Source: Sphingomonas sp. MA1305 (lineage in GTDB: Bacteria > Pseudomonadota > Alphaproteobacteria > Sphingomonadales > Sphingomonadaceae). Taken from it: a stretch of DNA of 64,000 bases. The position numbers and the translations under genes are program-made. Under the pieces are notes generated by a model. It was not told the DNA's origin. It saw only the letters and a list, made by a program, of their open reading frames with translations, and searched no databases. The DNA lies in the NCBI RefSeq assembly GCF_016107325.1, contig NZ_RCVT01000001.1, positions 434,001-498,000 on the forward strand, in the 5' to 3' direction. Shown one piece after another: positions 8,148 to 16,923 of the stretch. Each line of letters begins with the position of its first letter. Positions within the stretch are counted from its first letter, which is position 1.

Positions 8148-9440
8148 ATGAACCAGAACTTGACCCCCAAGGCGATCGTCGCCGCCCTCGACGCCCATAT
8201 CGTCGGCCAGCGCGACGCCAAGCGCGCCGTTGCCGTGGCGCTGCGCAACCGCTGGCGTCGCCAGCAGCTCGACGCCGAGCTGCGCGACGAGGTGACGCCG
8301 AAGAACATCCTGATGATCGGGCCAACCGGCTGCGGCAAGACGGAGATCAGCCGCCGTCTCGCCAAATTGGCCGATGCGCCCTTCGTCAAGGTCGAGGCGA
8401 CCAAGTTCACCGAGGTCGGCTATGTCGGCCGCGACGTCGAACAGATCGCCCGCGACCTGGTCGAGGAAGCGATACGGCTGGAGAAGGAGCGCCGCCGCGT
8501 CGCCGTCAAGGACAAGGCCGAGGAGGCGGCGATGAAGCGCCTGCTCGATGCCCTGGTCGGCAAGGATTCGAGCCAGGCGACGCGCGAAAGCTTCAAGCAG
8601 CGCTTCGCCGACGGTCATCTCGACACCGCGGAGGTGGAGATCGAGGTGGAACAGGCGCCCGCGGCACCGTTCGACATCCCCGGCGCCGGCGCGCAGATGA
8701 TCAACCTCGGCGAGATGATGAAGTCGTTCGGCGGCGGCCAGCCGCTGAAGAGGCGCAAGCTGACGGTGCGCGCGGCCTGGGACAAGCTGGTCGAGGAAGA
8801 GGCGGACAAGCGCCTCGACCAGGACGACGTCAACCGCACGGCGCTGGCCGATGCGGAGGCGAACGGCATCGTGTTCCTCGACGAGATTGACAAGATCGCG
8901 GTGTCCGACGTGCGCGGCGGCTCGGTCAGCCGCGAGGGCGTGCAGCGCGACCTGCTGCCGCTGATCGAGGGCACGACGGTGGCGACCAAATACGGGCCGA
9001 TGAAGACCGACCATATCCTCTTCATCGCCTCCGGCGCCTTCCACGTCGCGAAGCCGAGCGACCTGCTGCCCGAGCTGCAGGGCCGTCTGCCGATCCGCGT
9101 CGAGCTGAAAGGGCTGACCGAGGAGGATTTCATCGCGATCCTCTCCGACACCAAGGCGTCGCTGCCGGCGCAGTACAAGGCGCTGCTGGGGACGGAGGGA
9201 GTCGCGGTCGACTTCACCGCCGAAGGGATCGCCGCGATCGCGCGTATCGCTGCGGAGGTAAACGGTCAGGTCGAAAATATCGGCGCGCGCCGCTTGCAGA
9301 CGGTGATGGAAAAGCTGCTCGAGGACGTCAGCTTCGACGCGGAGGACCGGCGCGAGCCGGTGACGGTCGACGCCGGCTATGTCGAGGCGCAGCTGGCGGG
9401 GATCGCCCGCAACACCGATCTCAGCCGCTTCGTACTATGA
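8148..9440 (+). CDS. hslU: HslU, AAA+ unfoldase subunit of the HslUV protease
   Basis: The protein has 430 residues, as usual for HslU. It begins with the [21 protein letters not shown] region. Walker A is [11 protein letters not shown], the pore motif region is [11 protein letters not shown], Walker B is [12 protein letters not shown], and sensor 2 lies in [17 protein letters not shown]. The intermediate I-domain (about residues 105-240) is present, and the C-terminus DLSRFVL that docks into HslV is intact. HslU uses ATP to unfold substrates and open the HslV chamber. The ATG at 8148 starts directly before the conserved N-terminus. Confidence 0.97.
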   Translation: MNQNLTPKAIVAALDAHIVGQRDAKRAVAVALRNRWRRQQLDAELRDEVTPKNILMIGPTGCGKTEISRRLAKLADAPFVKVEATKFTEVGYVGRDVEQIARDLVEEAIRLEKERRRVAVKDKAEEAAMKRLLDALVGKDSSQATRESFKQRFADGHLDTAEVEIEVEQAPAAPFDIPGAGAQMINLGEMMKSFGGGQPLKRRKLTVRAAWDKLVEEEADKRLDQDDVNRTALADAEANGIVFLDEIDKIAVSDVRGGSVSREGVQRDLLPLIEGTTVATKYGPMKTDHILFIASGAFHVAKPSDLLPELQGRLPIRVELKGLTEEDFIAILSDTKASLPAQYKALLGTEGVAVDFTAEGIAAIARIAAEVNGQVENIGARRLQTVMEKLLEDVSFDAEDRREPVTVDAGYVEAQLAGIARNTDLSRFVL

Positions 9441-9447
9441 CCGAAAC

Positions 9448-9467
9448 CCCGCGGCTCCGGCCGCGGG
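9448..9467. terminator. Hairpin between convergent hslU and small-protein genes
   Basis: CCCGCGGC and GCCGCGGG form a perfect 8-base stem with loop TCCG, 8 bases after the hslU stop and just before the end of the convergent gene. It could act as a bidirectional stop hairpin; there is no T tract, so this is moderate evidence. Confidence 0.5.
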
Positions 9468-9476
9468 ACCGCCGTC

Positions 9477-9854
9477 TCAGCGCGGCTTCTGATAGGGGGT
9501 GAAGGCGGTGAAGCGACAGTAAGCGGACGGGATGCTGACCCCCGGCTCCAGCACGCGAAAGCGGTCGTTGCGGCACAGCTGGCCGCCGTAGACGTCGATG
9601 ATCAGCGTGTTGAGCGGCCGCAGCGACGGGCAGTCGCCGACCGGGCCGGTCTTCCAGATCCGGCGTCCGGCACCCTCGGTGTAGAGGATGGTGTGAGTGT
9701 CGATCACCTCCGGTCCGTGCGTCGAACTGAGCGAGATGCACTCGCTCGGCGGACCGGCGACGCGGCCGGCGAGCGGGTCCTTGGCAGCGGCGGTCAGGGC
9801 GAGCGGCAGCAGCAGGGCGAGCGGGGCGACATGGCGGGGGATGCGGGATGTCAT
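9477..9854 (-). CDS. Exported small protein of unknown function (DUF6491-like), paralogue of its neighbour
   Basis: The protein has 125 residues with an N-terminal signal sequence (HVAPLALLLPLALTAAAK). The mature part has four cysteines: ECISL, GDCPSL, GQLCRNDRF and YCRFTAF, with the closing motif FTAFTPY. The pattern Cys-I-L ... Asp ... Cys is that of small sphingomonad envelope proteins I associate with DUF6491; no function is known. Its ATG overlaps the stop of the upstream paralogue (ATGA). The shared QLC...D...C-F--FT-Y ending shows that the two arose by tandem duplication. Confidence 0.75.
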   Translation of the reverse strand: MTSRIPRHVAPLALLLPLALTAAAKDPLAGRVAGPPSECISLSSTHGPEVIDTHTILYTEGAGRRIWKTGPVGDCPSLRPLNTLIIDVYGGQLCRNDRFRVLEPGVSIPSAYCRFTAFTPYQKPR

Positions 9855-10255
9855 TTGGCGCTATACCGGGTGAAGGGGCCGAAGGAGCAGCTGCCGGAGA
9901 AGGTGCGCGACGTGGTGTCGACGGTCGTCGCGATGTCGCCCTGGCACAATTGCGAGGTGGTGGTGCGCGTGACCAAAGCGTCGCCGCGACCGATCGCCTC
10001 GCAACCGCCACTCGTGTCGTTGCGATATTTCAGCCGTTGGTTGACGACGTAGACGATCGTCGGGCCATAGCCCTTGGTCTGCTGGGTCGGCAGCAGGGTG
10101 ATGCAGCTGGTGGTCTCGTGCGGGGTCAGCCCAGCCAGCTCCTTGGCCAGACCCGCGCTGGCCGCGGCGCTGGGCTGCGGTGCCGTCGCCTGGCCGGTGC
10201 AGGCGGCGGTTGCACACAGGGCTGCAAGCCCGACGATCCACGCTTTGCCGATCAT
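9851..10255 (-). CDS. Lipoprotein of unknown function, paralogue of the downstream small protein
   Basis: The start is placed at ATG 10255, giving 134 residues (a GTG at 10270 would add five). The N-terminus is a lipoprotein signal with lipobox LCATAAC. The mature region contains TSCITL, GGCEAIG, SQLCQGD and GSCSFGPFTRY, aligning with the downstream paralogue. A Pro/Ala linker follows the lipidated Cys. It is probably an envelope protein of the DUF6491-like group and is co-transcribed with its neighbour. Function unknown. Confidence 0.72.
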   Translation of the reverse strand: MIGKAWIVGLAALCATAACTGQATAPQPSAAASAGLAKELAGLTPHETTSCITLLPTQQTKGYGPTIVYVVNQRLKYRNDTSGGCEAIGRGDALVTRTTTSQLCQGDIATTVDTTSRTFSGSCSFGPFTRYSAK

Positions 10256-10282
10256 GCTGCCCCAACGCACCAGTCGCCGATT

Positions 10283-11017
10283 TTAGCCCTTGAAAGCATC
10301 CTTTGCGGCACGGAATTTGGCAAGCGCTTCCGCCGATCCGGCGCGCAGGAACGGATTGGTCGCGCGTTCCAGGCCGATCGTCGTCGGCACCGTCGCCTCG
10401 CCACGCGCGCGGAGCGCGTCGACCTCCGCCAGCCGTTCGGCGATGGCCTGGTTGTCGGGCTCGGCGACGCGGGCATAACGGCCGTTCGACTGGGTATATT
10501 CATGGCCGCAATAGACGCGCGTATCGTCAGGCAACGCGGCGTAGCGCCGCATGTTGCCGTACATCTGCGCCGCATCGCCCTCGAACAGCCGGCCGCAACC
10601 CATCGCGAACAAGGTGTCACCGGTGAACACGACGCCGTCGTCGCGAAGGTGAAAGGCGATGTGCCCCGCGGTATGGCCCGGCACGTGCCAGACATCGGCG
10701 ACGTGATCGCCAATCCGTACCGTATCGCCTTCACCGACCGTGACGTCCAGCGTCGGTATCTTCGCCGCCTCCGCCGCCGGTCCGGTGATGCGCGCCCCGG
10801 CGGCCCGCATCGCCGCATTGCCGCCGGTGTGATCGGGATGCCAGTGCGTCGTCCACACCTGGCCGATCGTCCAGCCGCGTTGCGCCGCCGCATCGAGCAG
10901 CGGCTGCGCCTCGCCGGGATCGACCGCGACCGTCTCGGCGCTGGCCGGATCGTGGATCAGCCAGGCGTAATTGTCCGCAAGGACGGGGACGCGGACGATC
11001 TCCAGCGCGGCGCTCAT
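10283..11017 (-). CDS. gloB: Hydroxyacylglutathione hydrolase (glyoxalase II)
   Basis: The protein has 244 residues. The metallo-beta-lactamase motif THWHPDHTGG supplies the binuclear metal site, with further ligands in PGHTAGHIAF, FTGDTLF and VYCGHEYT. The C-terminal helical domain that binds glutathione ends with LERATNPFLR, a typical glyoxalase II signature. The enzyme hydrolyses S-lactoylglutathione to lactate and glutathione. Its ATG directly follows the TGA of the glyoxalase I gene, so both steps of methylglyoxal detoxification are in one operon. Confidence 0.95.
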   Translation of the reverse strand: MSAALEIVRVPVLADNYAWLIHDPASAETVAVDPGEAQPLLDAAAQRGWTIGQVWTTHWHPDHTGGNAAMRAAGARITGPAAEAAKIPTLDVTVGEGDTVRIGDHVADVWHVPGHTAGHIAFHLRDDGVVFTGDTLFAMGCGRLFEGDAAQMYGNMRRYAALPDDTRVYCGHEYTQSNGRYARVAEPDNQAIAERLAEVDALRARGEATVPTTIGLERATNPFLRAGSAEALAKFRAAKDAFKG

Positions 11018-11470
11018 TCACCAGGTCCCGGTGTTGGGCATCGACGCCCAGGGTTCGGCCGGGGCAAGCGGCTCGCCGAGCTGCAGCAACTCGATCGAGA
11101 TGCCGTCCGGCGTCTTGACGAAGGCCATGTTGCCGTCGCGCGGCGGGCGGTTGATCGTCACGCCGGCATCCTGCAGCCGCGCGCACATGTCGTAGATGTT
11201 GTCGACCCGATAGGCGAGGTGACCGAAGTTGCGACCGCCGGTATAGTGTTCCGGCGCGGAGCCGTCCTCCTCCGGCCAATTGTAGGTCAGCTCGACCTCG
11301 GCGCGGCGGTTGCCGATCTTGGCATCCTCCTCGCTGGCCAGGAAGATCAGCGTGAACCGGCCCGCCTTGCTTTCGGTCCTGCGCACTTCCTTCAACCCGA
11401 GCAGCTCGAAGAACCGGATCGTCGCGTCTGGATCGCTGACGCGGATCATGGTGTGCAGGTAATAGGTCAT
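11018..11470 (-). CDS. gloA: Lactoylglutathione lyase (glyoxalase I)
   Basis: With the ATG at 11470 (Shine-Dalgarno GGAGA) the protein has 150 residues. It is a vicinal-oxygen-chelate protein with metal ligands His in LHTMIRVSD, Glu in RAEVELTYNW, His in NFGHLAYRV and Glu in GISIELLQ. It isomerises the methylglyoxal-glutathione hemithioacetal to S-lactoylglutathione. It lies directly upstream of the glyoxalase II gene with no gap. Confidence 0.94.
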   Translation of the reverse strand: MTYYLHTMIRVSDPDATIRFFELLGLKEVRRTESKAGRFTLIFLASEEDAKIGNRRAEVELTYNWPEEDGSAPEHYTGGRNFGHLAYRVDNIYDMCARLQDAGVTINRPPRDGNMAFVKTPDGISIELLQLGEPLAPAEPWASMPNTGTW

Positions 11471-11554
11471 GGTGATCTCCGTTCGTCGCTGTAAATGCAC
11501 GGTTCATCGGCAGGGGCGCAGCCTTCTGCCGGCTATATGGGAGCGGAGGGCGCG

Positions 11555-12274
11555 ATGGAAAGTCGGCAGGTGGCGCGGCGTGAGATGGGGCTGTGGATCG
11601 CGGCGCTGATCCTGGCGGTCGGGATCGTCATCGGCGGCTATCTGCTCGGCAACGGTCTGCTCCGCGCCAAGCAGGCGGATCGCGCCGTCACCGTCCGCGG
11701 CCTCGCCGAGCGGAACGTGACTGCCGATCTTGCGGTGTGGACGCTCAATTACTCGGAACAGGGCACCGACGCCGCCGCCGCACAGGCGGCGATCCAGCGC
11801 GACACGGAGACGTTGCGGCGCTTCTTCGCCGGGCTCGGCTTTCCGGCGTCGGCGCTGGCGCCCGCCGGCGTCGGCGTGAACCAGAATTTCGTCAACAACG
11901 TGCCGCACGTGACGATCACTCAGCGCCTGCAGCTGCGCACCACCGACATTCCCCGCGCGCGGGCCGCGGTCGCGCGGCAGTTCGACCTGATCCGCCAGGG
12001 CGTGCGGCTGCAGGAAGGGTCGGGGATGACCTACAGCTTCACCCGGCTGAACGACATCAAGCCCGCCATGGTCGCCGCCGCGACCCGGGACGCGCGCGCC
12101 GCCGCCGAACAGTTCGCCAAGGACAGCGGCACCGGTGTCGGCGGTATCAAAAGCGCGACCCAGGGCTATTTCTCGGTCGAAGCGCGAGACGGCGAACAGG
12201 GTGGCTATGGCGTCGCCGACACGCCCTTCAAGAAGGTCCGGGTGGTGACGACGGTCGAATTCTACCTCGACTGA
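11555..12274 (+). CDS. SIMPL (DUF541) domain envelope protein
   Basis: The protein has 239 residues from ATG 11555 (Shine-Dalgarno GGAGGG). One membrane anchor at about 10-32 (LWIAALILAVGIVIGGYLLG) leads to a periplasmic SIMPL domain. Family marks are VTVRGLAERNVTADLAVW, ALAPAGVGVNQNF, ATRDARAAAEQFA and KVRVVTTVEFYL. SIMPL proteins (YggE-like) are linked to oxidative stress and envelope integrity, but the biochemical role is unclear. The gene ends 13 bases inside the convergent TPR gene. Confidence 0.85.
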   Translation: MESRQVARREMGLWIAALILAVGIVIGGYLLGNGLLRAKQADRAVTVRGLAERNVTADLAVWTLNYSEQGTDAAAAQAAIQRDTETLRRFFAGLGFPASALAPAGVGVNQNFVNNVPHVTITQRLQLRTTDIPRARAAVARQFDLIRQGVRLQEGSGMTYSFTRLNDIKPAMVAAATRDARAAAEQFAKDSGTGVGGIKSATQGYFSVEARDGEQGGYGVADTPFKKVRVVTTVEFYLD

Positions 12275-13077
12275 GCGGGCGGCACCGACGTCGACGCCGG
12301 CGTGGTGGCCGGCGTGTCGAACTGCTGGAGCGCGGCGAGGGCGCTCTTGCCGACCGGGCTGGTCGGGGCGAGACGGGCGGCCTGTGCCCAAGCGGCCCGC
12401 GCCCCGGCTTCGTCGCGGGCGAGTGCGGCGATGTTGCCGGCCTCGAGCTGGACCGAGGCATCGTCCGGCGACCGGCGCAGCGCCTCCGCGATGTCCTTTC
12501 TGGCGCGGGGCACGTCGCCTTCGCGCCGCGCCAGTGTCGCCGACAGCAGCCAGGCGAGCGGATCGTCGCCGGCGGTGGTCAGCACCAGATCGAGATCGCG
12601 GCGCGCCGCGTCATTCTGGCCGGCGGCGACCATCGCGCGAGCGTGGTCGAGCTGTGCCTCGCCGAGCGCCAGCCCGGTCAGCGTGCCGGCGACCAGCGCG
12701 GTGTCGAGCGCTGCCCGCGCCTTGCCGGGGTCGCCCGCCGCCAACCAAGCATTGCCCGCCTGCGCCCAGTAATTGGCGGCGCGGACGTTGTGGCCGAGCT
12801 CCGCCGCCTTGGCTGCGGCCTCAAACTCGCCGGCGGCGGCGGTCCAGTTGCGCTCCTGCGTATAGGCGAGGCCGGCGCATTGCCGCGCGAACCAGCTGCC
12901 GCCGGCCGCCGCCCAGCGCAGCGCCTCGGCCCGTGCCGCGGCGGGATCGCTTTCGGCGGTGACCACGCAGCGCTGGTAGCGGGCTTCCCGCGAATCCTCG
13001 GGCAGGGCGGCGGCCCGCGCCGCCGGCGGGGCAGGGGTTGCGGACTGAACGGCGGCGGCGAAGAGCAAGGCGATCAT
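12262..13077 (-). CDS. Exported tetratricopeptide-repeat protein
   Basis: The true start is ATG 13077, overlapping the hydrolase stop as ATGA; longer readings are shadows. The 271-residue product begins with a short signal-like stretch (MIALLFAAAVQSATP). Helical repeats of TPR type follow from about residue 45 to 245, for example AANYWAQAGNAWLAAGDPGKA, ARAMVAAGQNDAARRDLDL and QLEAGNIAALARDEAGARA. The tail is Thr/Pro-rich. TPR proteins are protein-interaction scaffolds; no specific partner is evident. It is coupled to the alpha/beta hydrolase gene. Confidence 0.82.
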   Translation of the reverse strand: MIALLFAAAVQSATPAPPAARAAALPEDSREARYQRCVVTAESDPAAARAEALRWAAAGGSWFARQCAGLAYTQERNWTAAAGEFEAAAKAAELGHNVRAANYWAQAGNAWLAAGDPGKARAALDTALVAGTLTGLALGEAQLDHARAMVAAGQNDAARRDLDLVLTTAGDDPLAWLLSATLARREGDVPRARKDIAEALRRSPDDASVQLEAGNIAALARDEAGARAAWAQAARLAPTSPVGKSALAALQQFDTPATTPASTSVPPAQSR

Positions 13078-13796
13078 AAGCGGTGGAGCACATCCTCGAC
13101 CGCCCGGATGACCAGCGCGATATCGGTGTCGCGCGACAGGCGGTGATCGCCGTCCTTGACCAGCCACGTCTGCACGTCGGCTGAACGGATCAGTCCGGCG
13201 AGGTGCGTGGCGCGGTGCCAGGGCACATCGGCGTCGCGCTGGCCCTGCACCAGCCGCACCGGACCGTCGAATGGAATCTCTCCGAACATCAGCCGGTTCG
13301 CCTCGCCACTGGAGAAGAAGGCGCGAGTATAGAGCGTCGGCTCGGGACCATAGGCATTGGGGCGTTCCAGCCGCCCGGTCTGCAGCATCGCGATCTTCTC
13401 GTCGGTGGTGAAGCCCCAGTCGGTGAAATCGGGCGCGGGCGCGATGCCGACCAGGCCGACGACCTGTTCCGGCCGCGCCTTGGCCGCGAGCAGCATCAGC
13501 CAGCCGCCCATCGACGAGCCGACCAGCACGACCGGACCGGACGCGACCGAATCCAGCATCGCCAGCACGTCGTCGCGCCAGCCGGCGAGCGTCTGGTCGG
13601 CGAACGCACCCTCGCTCTGGCCGCAGCCGGCATAGTCGAAGCGCAGGAAGGCGCGGCCGTTCGCCTGTGCCCAGGCCTCCAGCGCCGTCGCCTTGGTCCC
13701 GGTCATGTCGGAGGCATAGCCGGGCAGGAAAACGATGGTCGGCCCGGCGCCCGGCGTGTGATGATAGGCGAGGCGGGGGCGGGGCGTGTCGGTCAT
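13074..13796 (-). CDS. Alpha/beta hydrolase
   Basis: Translation from ATG 13796 gives 240 residues. The fold has the oxyanion region VFLPGYASDMTG, strand LRFDYAGCGQSEG, nucleophile elbow VGSSMGGW (Ser catalytic), a late Asp in QGQRDADVPW and His in KDGDHRLSR. It resembles ABHD10/BAAT-like thioester or ester hydrolases, but the substrate is unknown. The open frame extends upstream without protein-like composition, so the inner start is preferred. It overlaps the TPR gene downstream. Confidence 0.85.
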   Translation of the reverse strand: MTDTPRPRLAYHHTPGAGPTIVFLPGYASDMTGTKATALEAWAQANGRAFLRFDYAGCGQSEGAFADQTLAGWRDDVLAMLDSVASGPVVLVGSSMGGWLMLLAAKARPEQVVGLVGIAPAPDFTDWGFTTDEKIAMLQTGRLERPNAYGPEPTLYTRAFFSSGEANRLMFGEIPFDGPVRLVQGQRDADVPWHRATHLAGLIRSADVQTWLVKDGDHRLSRDTDIALVIRAVEDVLHRL

Positions 13797-14042
13797 GCCG
13801 CGGTCTAGGCCGGGGCGAGGGGCGGGGCAATGGCGGGCGGAGCCACGCGAGTCTTGACAGAATTGACGCCTGAACGCGCAATCTTCGCTCCCCCTGTTGA
13901 GGCAGCTCGGGTGTGCGGTTTCGACGGTGAGAAAGAGCTTCGAAGAGCCTAGCGGCGCGCGGGCTTGTAGGACAGGCGTTTGTCGATCCTCGCCGCCTTC
14001 GGGAAAGAGGCAGCGCAAGCGGGAAGGATAGGGCCGGAGCCG

Positions 14043-14591
14043 CTAGTCGCGCAGGTCCCGCAGCAGGCCGCTTCCGAGCAGCAGCAGCAGCTTGGCGTCG
14101 ATGCCCAACCCCTCGCGACGCTTGGCGGCGATGAACGCCTCGACCTCGTCGACCGGCACCCGGTGGACGACGATATTCTCGTCCTGGTCGCCGCCGCCGT
14201 CGCCGGTGCGGGTCAGATCGCGCGCGACGACGAGCGTGAACGCCTCCGACGTCATGCCCGGCGAGGAATAGAAGCGGCCATGTTCCTCGACGAGGGCGGC
14301 ATGGTAGCCGGTTTCCTCCTCGAGCTCGCGACGCGCCGCGTCGGCGATGGCTTCGCCGGCATCCAAATCCCCGACAAGGCCGGCAGGCAGTTCGAGGCAG
14401 TTGCGCCCGATCGGGATGCGATATTGCTCGACGAGGATCAGCTGCCCCTCGGCATCGACCGCGACGATCACCGCGGCGTCGATGCCGCCACGGCGTTCGG
14501 CATATTCCCAAGTGCCCTGCTGGCGCACGGTCAGATATTTGCCTTCCCACATGATATGGGCGGCGTCGGTCGTCGTCGTGGTGTCGGTCAT
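14043..14591 (-). CDS. NUDIX hydrolase, ADP-ribose pyrophosphatase type
   Basis: The protein has 182 residues from ATG 14591. The Nudix box is complete: Gly, five residues on the Glu, then REL-EE-GY within DAGEAIADAARRELEEETGY. The preceding strand LPAGLV and the following SSPGMTSEAFTLVVARDL are typical of ADP-ribose or nucleoside-diphosphate-sugar hydrolases. The start overlaps the stop of the TPM gene (ATGA), and the gene ends the LemA-TPM cluster. Confidence 0.9.
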   Translation of the reverse strand: MTDTTTTTDAAHIMWEGKYLTVRQQGTWEYAERRGGIDAAVIVAVDAEGQLILVEQYRIPIGRNCLELPAGLVGDLDAGEAIADAARRELEEETGYHAALVEEHGRFYSSPGMTSEAFTLVVARDLTRTGDGGGDQDENIVVHRVPVDEVEAFIAAKRREGLGIDAKLLLLLGSGLLRDLRD

Positions 14592-15259
14592 AGCTCGATC
14601 AAACGGTCCGGCAGCTCGTTGGTGTCGTCGGCGCGGGGCGGGAAATGCTCGGCAAGAACGAGGCCGACCTGCTCGACCGCGGCGGCCATGCCGTCGCCGG
14701 GCCGGCCATCGCGGATGCCGTGGATCAGCGCCGCCATCGCCGCACCCCATATGTCGGGCGTGACGCGGCCGTGGATGGCGCGGTCGGCGATGATTTCCGC
14801 GCGACGCTCGTCGGCGGACAGGTAGATCAGCACGCCGGTGGCATCGCGCGTGCGCGCCTCCGCCGCGGCGCGGAACAGCGCCAGCGCGCGGGCGTGGACG
14901 CGGCGCGCCTTGGTCCGCCCCGGCGTCAGTGCGATGCGCAGCGGCATCGCGGCGAGCAGGACGCGGACGAGGAGGAAGACGATCGCGAGCAGCACCAGCG
15001 CGACGGTGTAGAGGCCGCCGGGTGAGGGCGCACCGGACCACGGGTCGGCGACGAGGCCGTGCGCCCACACCGCCGCCTCCGGCCGCCAGGCGAGCAACGC
15101 CAGCACCAGCAGCATCGCCAGTACCGCCCAATGCAGCGCGACGTCGTGATAGGCGTCGGAGCGCTTGGCGACGATCGTGACGATCTCGCCGGCGGTGTTG
15201 CGCTCGGCATCCGCCACGGCCTGCGCGACGCGGGCGCGATCGGCATCTGTCAAGTGCAT
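14588..15259 (-). CDS. TPM-domain membrane protein
   Basis: The protein has 223 residues. Two transmembrane segments are seen at about 43-61 (HWAVLAMLLVLALLAW) and 84-105 (TVALVLLAIVFLLVRVLLA). A TPM (TLP18.3/Psb32/MOLO-1) region is split around them: an N-terminal DADRARVAQAVADAERNTAGEI and a C-terminal ATGVLIYLSADERRAEIIAD. It follows the larger secreted TPM protein and LemA on the same strand, an arrangement common in proteobacteria. Function unknown; a membrane-remodelling or repair role is often proposed. Confidence 0.82.
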   Translation of the reverse strand: MHLTDADRARVAQAVADAERNTAGEIVTIVAKRSDAYHDVALHWAVLAMLLVLALLAWRPEAAVWAHGLVADPWSGAPSPGGLYTVALVLLAIVFLLVRVLLAAMPLRIALTPGRTKARRVHARALALFRAAAEARTRDATGVLIYLSADERRAEIIADRAIHGRVTPDIWGAAMAALIHGIRDGRPGDGMAAAVEQVGLVLAEHFPPRADDTNELPDRLIEL

Positions 15260-15272
15260 CGGTTCCTCCGCC

Positions 15273-16193
15273 TCACCAACTGCCCGACGCGCCGCCGCCG
15301 CCGAACGATCCGCCACCGCCGCCGGTGAAGCCGCCGCCGCCCCAGCTGCCGTCGGAGCCGCCGCCGCCGCCACCCCAACCGCCGCCACCGCCCCAGCCGC
15401 CGCGATCGTCGTCGTCGCGGTCGCTGGCGGCGCGGCCGATCTCATTGGCGATCGACCAGAGCACGATCGGCAGCGCGCTGCCGCCGCCGCCATCGTAGCG
15501 ACGGCCCCATGGGCCTGCATTGCGCCGCCGCCCGACGATCATCGGCACGACCACGAAGAGCAGGATGATCGCCCAGAAGATCAGGCCGATCGGCACGCCG
15601 CCGCCGTTGCGCGACGCGGTACGGCGGTGCGTCGCGTCGAATTCCTTCGCGGCGGCATCGGTGCGCGCTTTGGCCTCGTCCGGGCTGGCGCGCAGCTGTG
15701 CAATGATCGCGTCGGCACCGGCCGTGACTCCGCCGGGAACGTCACCTGCCTTCAAACGGGGCAGCATCTGTTGATTGATGATGACGCTGGTCAAGGCGTC
15801 GGTCAGTACCGGTTCTAGACCGTAGCCGACCTCGATCCTCGCACCCCGCTGCCCCGGTGGTGCATTGGGCGCGATGAACAGGACCACACCGTTGTTAACG
15901 TCGCGCAGCCCGACACCCCATTCCCGCCCGAGCTTGTAGCCGTAATCCTCCAGCGCATAGCCTTGAAGATCAGGGATCGTCGCGATCACCAGTTGGCGGT
16001 GCGTGTCTCGCTGTAACGCTTCCAGTTTGGCCGTCAGGTCGGCCTCAGTCTGCGGCGGCAGGACGTTGGCGGCGTCAACCACCAGGCCGGTAAATTGGGG
16101 AAAGGTCTGCGCGCTCGCCGGCGCGAGGCCGAGCAGCAGCGCGCCCGCGAAGGCGAGCAGCGCCGCCGCGAAGCGAACGAGGGGAGGGCGCAT
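15273..16193 (-). CDS. TPM-domain protein with Gly-rich tail (YgcG family)
   Basis: The protein has 306 residues with a signal peptide (LLAFAGALLLGLAPASAQ). The TPM domain covers about 32-160: FTGLVVDAANVLPPQTEADL, RQLVIATIPDLQG and NNGVVLFIAPN. One transmembrane segment at about 205-225 (IGLIFWAIILLFVVVPMIVG) precedes a tail almost entirely of Gly, Trp, Ser and Asp. This is the standard YgcG architecture, encoded next to LemA. The Gly-rich tail is encoded by repetitive GC-rich DNA, a likely place for length variation. Confidence 0.88.
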   Translation of the reverse strand: MRPPLVRFAAALLAFAGALLLGLAPASAQTFPQFTGLVVDAANVLPPQTEADLTAKLEALQRDTHRQLVIATIPDLQGYALEDYGYKLGREWGVGLRDVNNGVVLFIAPNAPPGQRGARIEVGYGLEPVLTDALTSVIINQQMLPRLKAGDVPGGVTAGADAIIAQLRASPDEAKARTDAAAKEFDATHRRTASRNGGGVPIGLIFWAIILLFVVVPMIVGRRRNAGPWGRRYDGGGGSALPIVLWSIANEIGRAASDRDDDDRGGWGGGGGWGGGGGGSDGSWGGGGFTGGGGGSFGGGGASGSW

Positions 16194-16198
16194 CGCCC

Positions 16199-16798
16199 TC
16201 AGCTCGCATTCCCGAAGTTGACCGTCGGCGCCGTCTCCGCTCCCGGCGTGGTCGCGCTGAACGGGGTCAGCGGCTTGGCGCCGTAGAAGATGCGTGCGCC
16301 GATCGCGTCGGGGAAGGTCCGGATGCGCGTGTTATAGGCCTGCACCGCCTCGTTGTAATCGCGGCGGGCGATCGCGATCCGGTTCTCCGTGCCCTCCAGC
16401 TGGCTCATCAGCGTGGTGTAATTCGCCTGGCTCTTCAGCTCGGGATAGGCCTCCTGCAGCCGCTGCAGCGACATGGTCACGTTGTTCTGCGCGCGCTCAT
16501 ATTGCTGGACCTTGGTCGGGTCGGACAGCTGGCTGGCGGGGACTTGCACCTGCGTCGCAGCGGCGCGCGCCTGCGTCACCTGGACCAGAATGTCCTTCTC
16601 CTGCGCGCCGGCGGCCTTCACCGTCGCGACCAGGTTGGGGATCAGGTCAGCGCGGCGCTGATAGTCGTTCTGGACGTCGGCCCAGCGCGCCTTCACATTC
16701 TCTTCCGCGGTCGGCACCGCGTTGATGCCGCAGCCAGACAGGCTGGCGACCAGGACGACACCGGCAACGGGAGCAAAAGCGAAACGAAGCGACGGCAT
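16199..16798 (-). CDS. lemA: LemA family lipoprotein
   Basis: From ATG 16798 the product has 199 residues. The N-terminus has a lipoprotein signal with lipobox LSGCG. The LemA fold is a long helical bundle with NDYQRRADLIPNLVATVKA, ARAAATQVQVP, LQEAYPELKSQANY and NEAVQAYNTRIRTFPDAI. LemA and TPM genes are generally adjacent; their joint role is unresolved. A longer frame upstream adds 33 residues without family support. Confidence 0.92.
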   Translation of the reverse strand: MPSLRFAFAPVAGVVLVASLSGCGINAVPTAEENVKARWADVQNDYQRRADLIPNLVATVKAAGAQEKDILVQVTQARAAATQVQVPASQLSDPTKVQQYERAQNNVTMSLQRLQEAYPELKSQANYTTLMSQLEGTENRIAIARRDYNEAVQAYNTRIRTFPDAIGARIFYGAKPLTPFSATTPGAETAPTVNFGNAS

Positions 16799-16923
16799 GA
16801 AATCCTCCAAGCAGGAACCTTCTGGCTCTGTATCAGGCATATAGGACAGTCGTGGCGCTTGGCGAAGGGCAAATCGGCGTCTAACCTCGATCAGCACCGC
16901 AATGTCGCACGAAAGGGTGGACG

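Noticed and set aside
12262..14550. A 762-residue frame covering the TPR and hydrolase genes
   Set aside because: Only its last 271 residues are TPR protein. The upstream part is out of frame with the hydrolase and NUDIX genes, which have clear motifs.
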